NCBI RefSeq assembly: GCF_000425385.1
Contig: NZ_KE384357.1
Coordinates: 208,579 to 272,578 of the forward strand
DNA length: 64,000 nucleotides
Direction: 5' to 3'
DNA from: Pseudoduganella violaceinigra DSM 15887
Lineage (GTDB): Bacteria; Pseudomonadota; Gammaproteobacteria; Burkholderiales; Burkholderiaceae_D
The position numbers and the translations under genes are program-made. Below, one piece after another: positions 61,841 to 64,000 of the stretch; the first letter of the stretch is position 1, and each line of letters starts with the position of its first letter. The notes under the pieces were generated by a model that was given only the letters and a program-made list of their open reading frames with translations, had not been told where the DNA came from and ran no database searches.

Positions 61841-62571
61841 GCTGCGATCCCCTCTTCCGTGCCGACCAGGTGGACGAAGGCGTCCTCCAGGTTGGCGATC
61901 CCAGTTTGTTCGCACAGCTGCATTGGCGTACCTTGCGCCACCGTGCGTCCGTTGGCGATGACGATCACGTCGTCGCACAGATTGGTCACTTCCTGCATCA
62001 CGTGGGTTGCCAGGATGATGCTGCAGCCCTCCTCGCGCAGCGTGGCCAGGGCGCGGCGCAGGGCGCGCGTGCTCATAACATCGAGGCCTCGGGTCGGCTC
62101 ATCCAGCAGCAGGTTGCGCGGACGGTGCAGCAGCGTGCGCGCCAATGCGACCTTGATACGCTGGCCTTGCGAGAAGCCTTTGCAATGACGGTCAAGGAAT
62201 TCGCCCAGCCCCAGCAGTTCGGTGACTTCTTCGATGCGGCGCTTGATCGCCGCCTTGTCCATGCGGTTGATCTGGCCGAAGTACTCCAGGTATTCGCGCG
62301 TGGTCAGGCGCTCATACAATCCAAACTGGTCGGTCAACAGGCCGACATTGCGGCGCGCGCCCATCGGGTCGACGTCCGGGTCGATGCCGTCGATGCTGAC
62401 GGCGCCGCGGTCGCGTTTGAGCAGGCCGACCAGGGTGCGCATCAGCGTCGTCTTGCCGGCGCCGTTCGGTCCCAGCAACGCTGTGGCGCGGCCGTCGGCG
62501 ACGCTGAAGCTGACGCCGGCCAGCGCAGGGAAGTCGCCGAAGCTCTTATGGACATTTTCTACGTGGATCAT
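61837..62571 (-). CDS. ABC transporter ATP-binding protein (NatA-like)
   Basis: The 244-residue ATPase has Walker A GPNGAGKTT, a GLLTDQFGLYERLTTREYLEYF region typical of NatA-type ABC-2 exporters, signature FSQGQRIKVALAR, Walker B LLLDEPTRGLD and switch His in LATHVMQE. It forms an exporter with the following permease. It lies 12 nt after the alpha/beta hydrolase gene on the same strand. Confidence 0.9.
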   Translation of the reverse strand: MIHVENVHKSFGDFPALAGVSFSVADGRATALLGPNGAGKTTLMRTLVGLLKRDRGAVSIDGIDPDVDPMGARRNVGLLTDQFGLYERLTTREYLEYFGQINRMDKAAIKRRIEEVTELLGLGEFLDRHCKGFSQGQRIKVALARTLLHRPRNLLLDEPTRGLDVMSTRALRRALATLREEGCSIILATHVMQEVTNLCDDVIVIANGRTVAQGTPMQLCEQTGIANLEDAFVHLVGTEEGIAA

Positions 62572-62583
62572 GTTTCGGTCCTT

Positions 62584-64000
62584 TCAGGGATTGGCGCCGG
62601 CATGGCCAAGCTGGAACGGCATCGCGGCGATTTCGCGCAGGCAGGCCTGGTCGGGCGCCTGTTCCGGCTTGTCCAGGAACTCGCGCATCAGGCGCGGCAT
62701 GCAGCCCAGGCGGGAAACGCCATGGCCGGCGTTGGCGACCACGATCATCCGCGCCTTGCTCATGGCCTTGGCGGCGCTTTCGGCGCGGCGCGGCGGTGTG
62801 ACCGGGTCCTGTGCGCCCGACAACAGCAGGGTCGGCGCGGCGATCGGCGTGACTGCCTGCGCCGGAACGGGGGGCACCTTCAGCAGCGGACAGACGGCGG
62901 CGATGCGGCCGGCGTAGCCGCGCAGGAAGGAGCCCTTCTCATCGGCGGCGCGCGCTTCGTCCGTCAGGCGCGGCATGTCTTCACCGCACACCACGGCCAG
63001 GTAGAGCGGCATGGACAGCAGCCCTTCCGGCGAGTAATCGCTGGCGACATAGGAACGCGCCAGGAACGGCCCCCAATTGCCTTCATAGGCGTTGTGGATG
63101 ATGTAAGGCAGGCGGTTGCCGTCCTGCGGCGAATACAGGGTCGCGTGGATCACCGAGACGAAGCGCAGGTTGGTCAGCGGCAGCTGCACCCGCTTCATTG
63201 TGCGCGGGTGGGCGAAGTCCAGTTTCACAGCGCCGGAATTGACGCGCGCCAGCAGCGTCTCGAATTCCTTCTGCAGCTGGGGATAGGCCTTGGCGCAGGC
63301 ATTGTCCTGCGCGCAGCGCTTGAAGACGCCGTCCAGCGCCTGCTGCGCATCCTGGCCGCCGGCCGGAATCACCTGCTCCGGCGCCGCGACGCCGTCCAGG
63401 ATCAGGGTGCGCACACTGTCCGGGTAGCTGCGCGCATAGTGCTGGCCGAGGCGGGTACCGTAGGATCCGCCGAAGATATTCACTTTGCCGTAGCCAAGCG
63501 CCAACCGCACCTGCTCGATATCGGCCGCCGCATTGGCCGTTGTATAAGCGGCCAGCGGCTGCTTGAGCGCGGCCACGCATTTCACGACCGCCTCGTTCAT
63601 CTGGCTATCGGTGTTGGCGTCGTCGATCTGCGTCCCTTCGCAGCGCAGCTTGCCGGACAGGCCGGTGCCGCGCTGGTCGATAAAGACAATGTCGCGCGTG
63701 GCGCGCATGCGCCTGAAGGTCGAATCCAGTAGCACCACGACGTCGGATCCCGCCTCGCCCGGGCCGCCGGCCAGCACGAATACCGGATCGCTATTGGGAA
63801 CAGGGCGGAAGGCAGGCGCCACCGCCACGTGCAGTTTGAGCTGGCCGGCGTCCTTGCGCTGCGGGTCGAGCGGCACGCTGATATCGTGGCAACGCAAAGC
63901 CTCTTCGCTGCCGCGCAAATGACAGCCGCGCCCCGACTGGGCCGCCGCTTTCGCATCGAGCGCCATCAGCGCCAGCAGCGTAAGGGCGAGCGCCACCCAT
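62584..64000 (-). CDS. Secreted alpha/beta hydrolase (prolyl-oligopeptidase-like, TAP-like C-terminus), 5' end truncated
   Basis: The protein starts outside or at the right window edge. An in-frame GTG at 63996 gives 470 residues, but the preceding codons stay open, so the true start may lie beyond 64000. The N terminus is a signal-peptide-like hydrophobic stretch (LALTLLALMALDAKA). The serine hydrolase core has nucleophile Ser in IFGGSYGTRLG, the oxyanion region FVLAGGPGEAGSD, a catalytic Asp in LLSGAQDPVTPP and His in VANAGHGVSR. The C terminus fits a TAP-like domain. It is likely an aminopeptidase or esterase acting outside the cytoplasm, and it heads the ABC exporter operon. Confidence 0.88.
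   Translation of the reverse strand, partial: WVALALTLLALMALDAKAAAQSGRGCHLRGSEEALRCHDISVPLDPQRKDAGQLKLHVAVAPAFRPVPNSDPVFVLAGGPGEAGSDVVVLLDSTFRRMRATRDIVFIDQRGTGLSGKLRCEGTQIDDANTDSQMNEAVVKCVAALKQPLAAYTTANAAADIEQVRLALGYGKVNIFGGSYGTRLGQHYARSYPDSVRTLILDGVAAPEQVIPAGGQDAQQALDGVFKRCAQDNACAKAYPQLQKEFETLLARVNSGAVKLDFAHPRTMKRVQLPLTNLRFVSVIHATLYSPQDGNRLPYIIHNAYEGNWGPFLARSYVASDYSPEGLLSMPLYLAVVCGEDMPRLTDEARAADEKGSFLRGYAGRIAAVCPLLKVPPVPAQAVTPIAAPTLLLSGAQDPVTPPRRAESAAKAMSKARMIVVANAGHGVSRLGCMPRLMREFLDKPEQAPDQACLREIAAMPFQLGHAGANP

Overview
The window is dense, high-GC chromosomal DNA of a betaproteobacterium. It is most likely a member of the Oxalobacteraceae (Massilia, Duganella or Janthinobacterium-like). 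I infer this from the gene order ftsH-rlmE / yhbY / DUF4149-greA-carB-carA, the pstSCAB-phoU-phoB-phoR cluster beside ppk1, the alr-radA-lplT neighbourhood, and protein-level resemblance to that family. No rRNA, tRNA, CRISPR array, prophage or insertion-sequence transposase was recognised. Nearly all of the DNA is coding, and the gene ends are often overlapped or within a few bases.

Layout. 1-7.1 kb: ftsH (partial) and rlmE, divergent yhbY, then DUF4149, greA, carB and carA. 7.1-12.9 kb: three tandem secreted periplasmic-binding-like proteins, divergent from a 1216-residue exported protein with two DUF3857/transglutaminase units. 12.9-14.4 kb: GlcG-like protein and a patatin-like lipoprotein. 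14.4-23.8 kb: a complete phosphate regulon (pstSCAB, phoU, phoB, phoR; divergent ppk1 and sixA) with clear Pho boxes. 23.8-30.9 kb: a 38-residue membrane protein, a FliD-like protein with a PilZ protein, radA, alr and two tandem lplT copies. 30.9-34.2 kb: tsaB-rimI-uracil-DNA glycosylase-DUF1853 in one overlapping operon. 34.2-41.5 kb: thioredoxin-like protein, an orphan molybdopterin oxidase subunit, a large PAS/GGDEF/EAL protein, DUF1993, DUF1289 and DUF1415 proteins. 41.5-43.9 kb: an MltD-like lytic transglycosylase and fabI. 44-50.7 kb: an ECF sigma factor with its partner, a VIT/VWA protein, an SPFH protein with a ribbon-helix-helix protein, and an unrecognised secreted protein. 50.7-55 kb: a DEAD-box helicase and three peptidoglycan-enzyme genes. 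55-60.6 kb: a MarR/MFS pair, a LysR regulator, glutamate dehydrogenase and malic enzyme. 60.6-64 kb: an ABC exporter pair with an alpha/beta hydrolase.

The most unusual non-coding signal is a family of dispersed palindromic repeats between genes, at 1473-1576, 14415-14460, 19942-19989, 40593-40740, 43935-44083, 57801-57827 and 60607-60650. One subfamily has GTGTCAGACCC/GGGTCTGACAC hairpins bordered by AAACCGGTAAA-type sequence. The other has GGGGTCA followed by GGACA. At two loci the stop codons of both convergent flanking genes are built into the borders of the repeat. They look like REP/BIME or MITE elements that also serve as terminators.

Functionally, most genes are housekeeping: translation, pyrimidine and fatty-acid synthesis, phosphate and polyphosphate, and cell envelope. 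The accessory interest lies in the tandem-duplicated exported proteins at 7-13 kb, the sigma/VIT and SPFH loci at 44-50 kb, and the operators identified upstream of the SPFH gene and gdhA. All identities come from reading motifs by eye; no database search was run.
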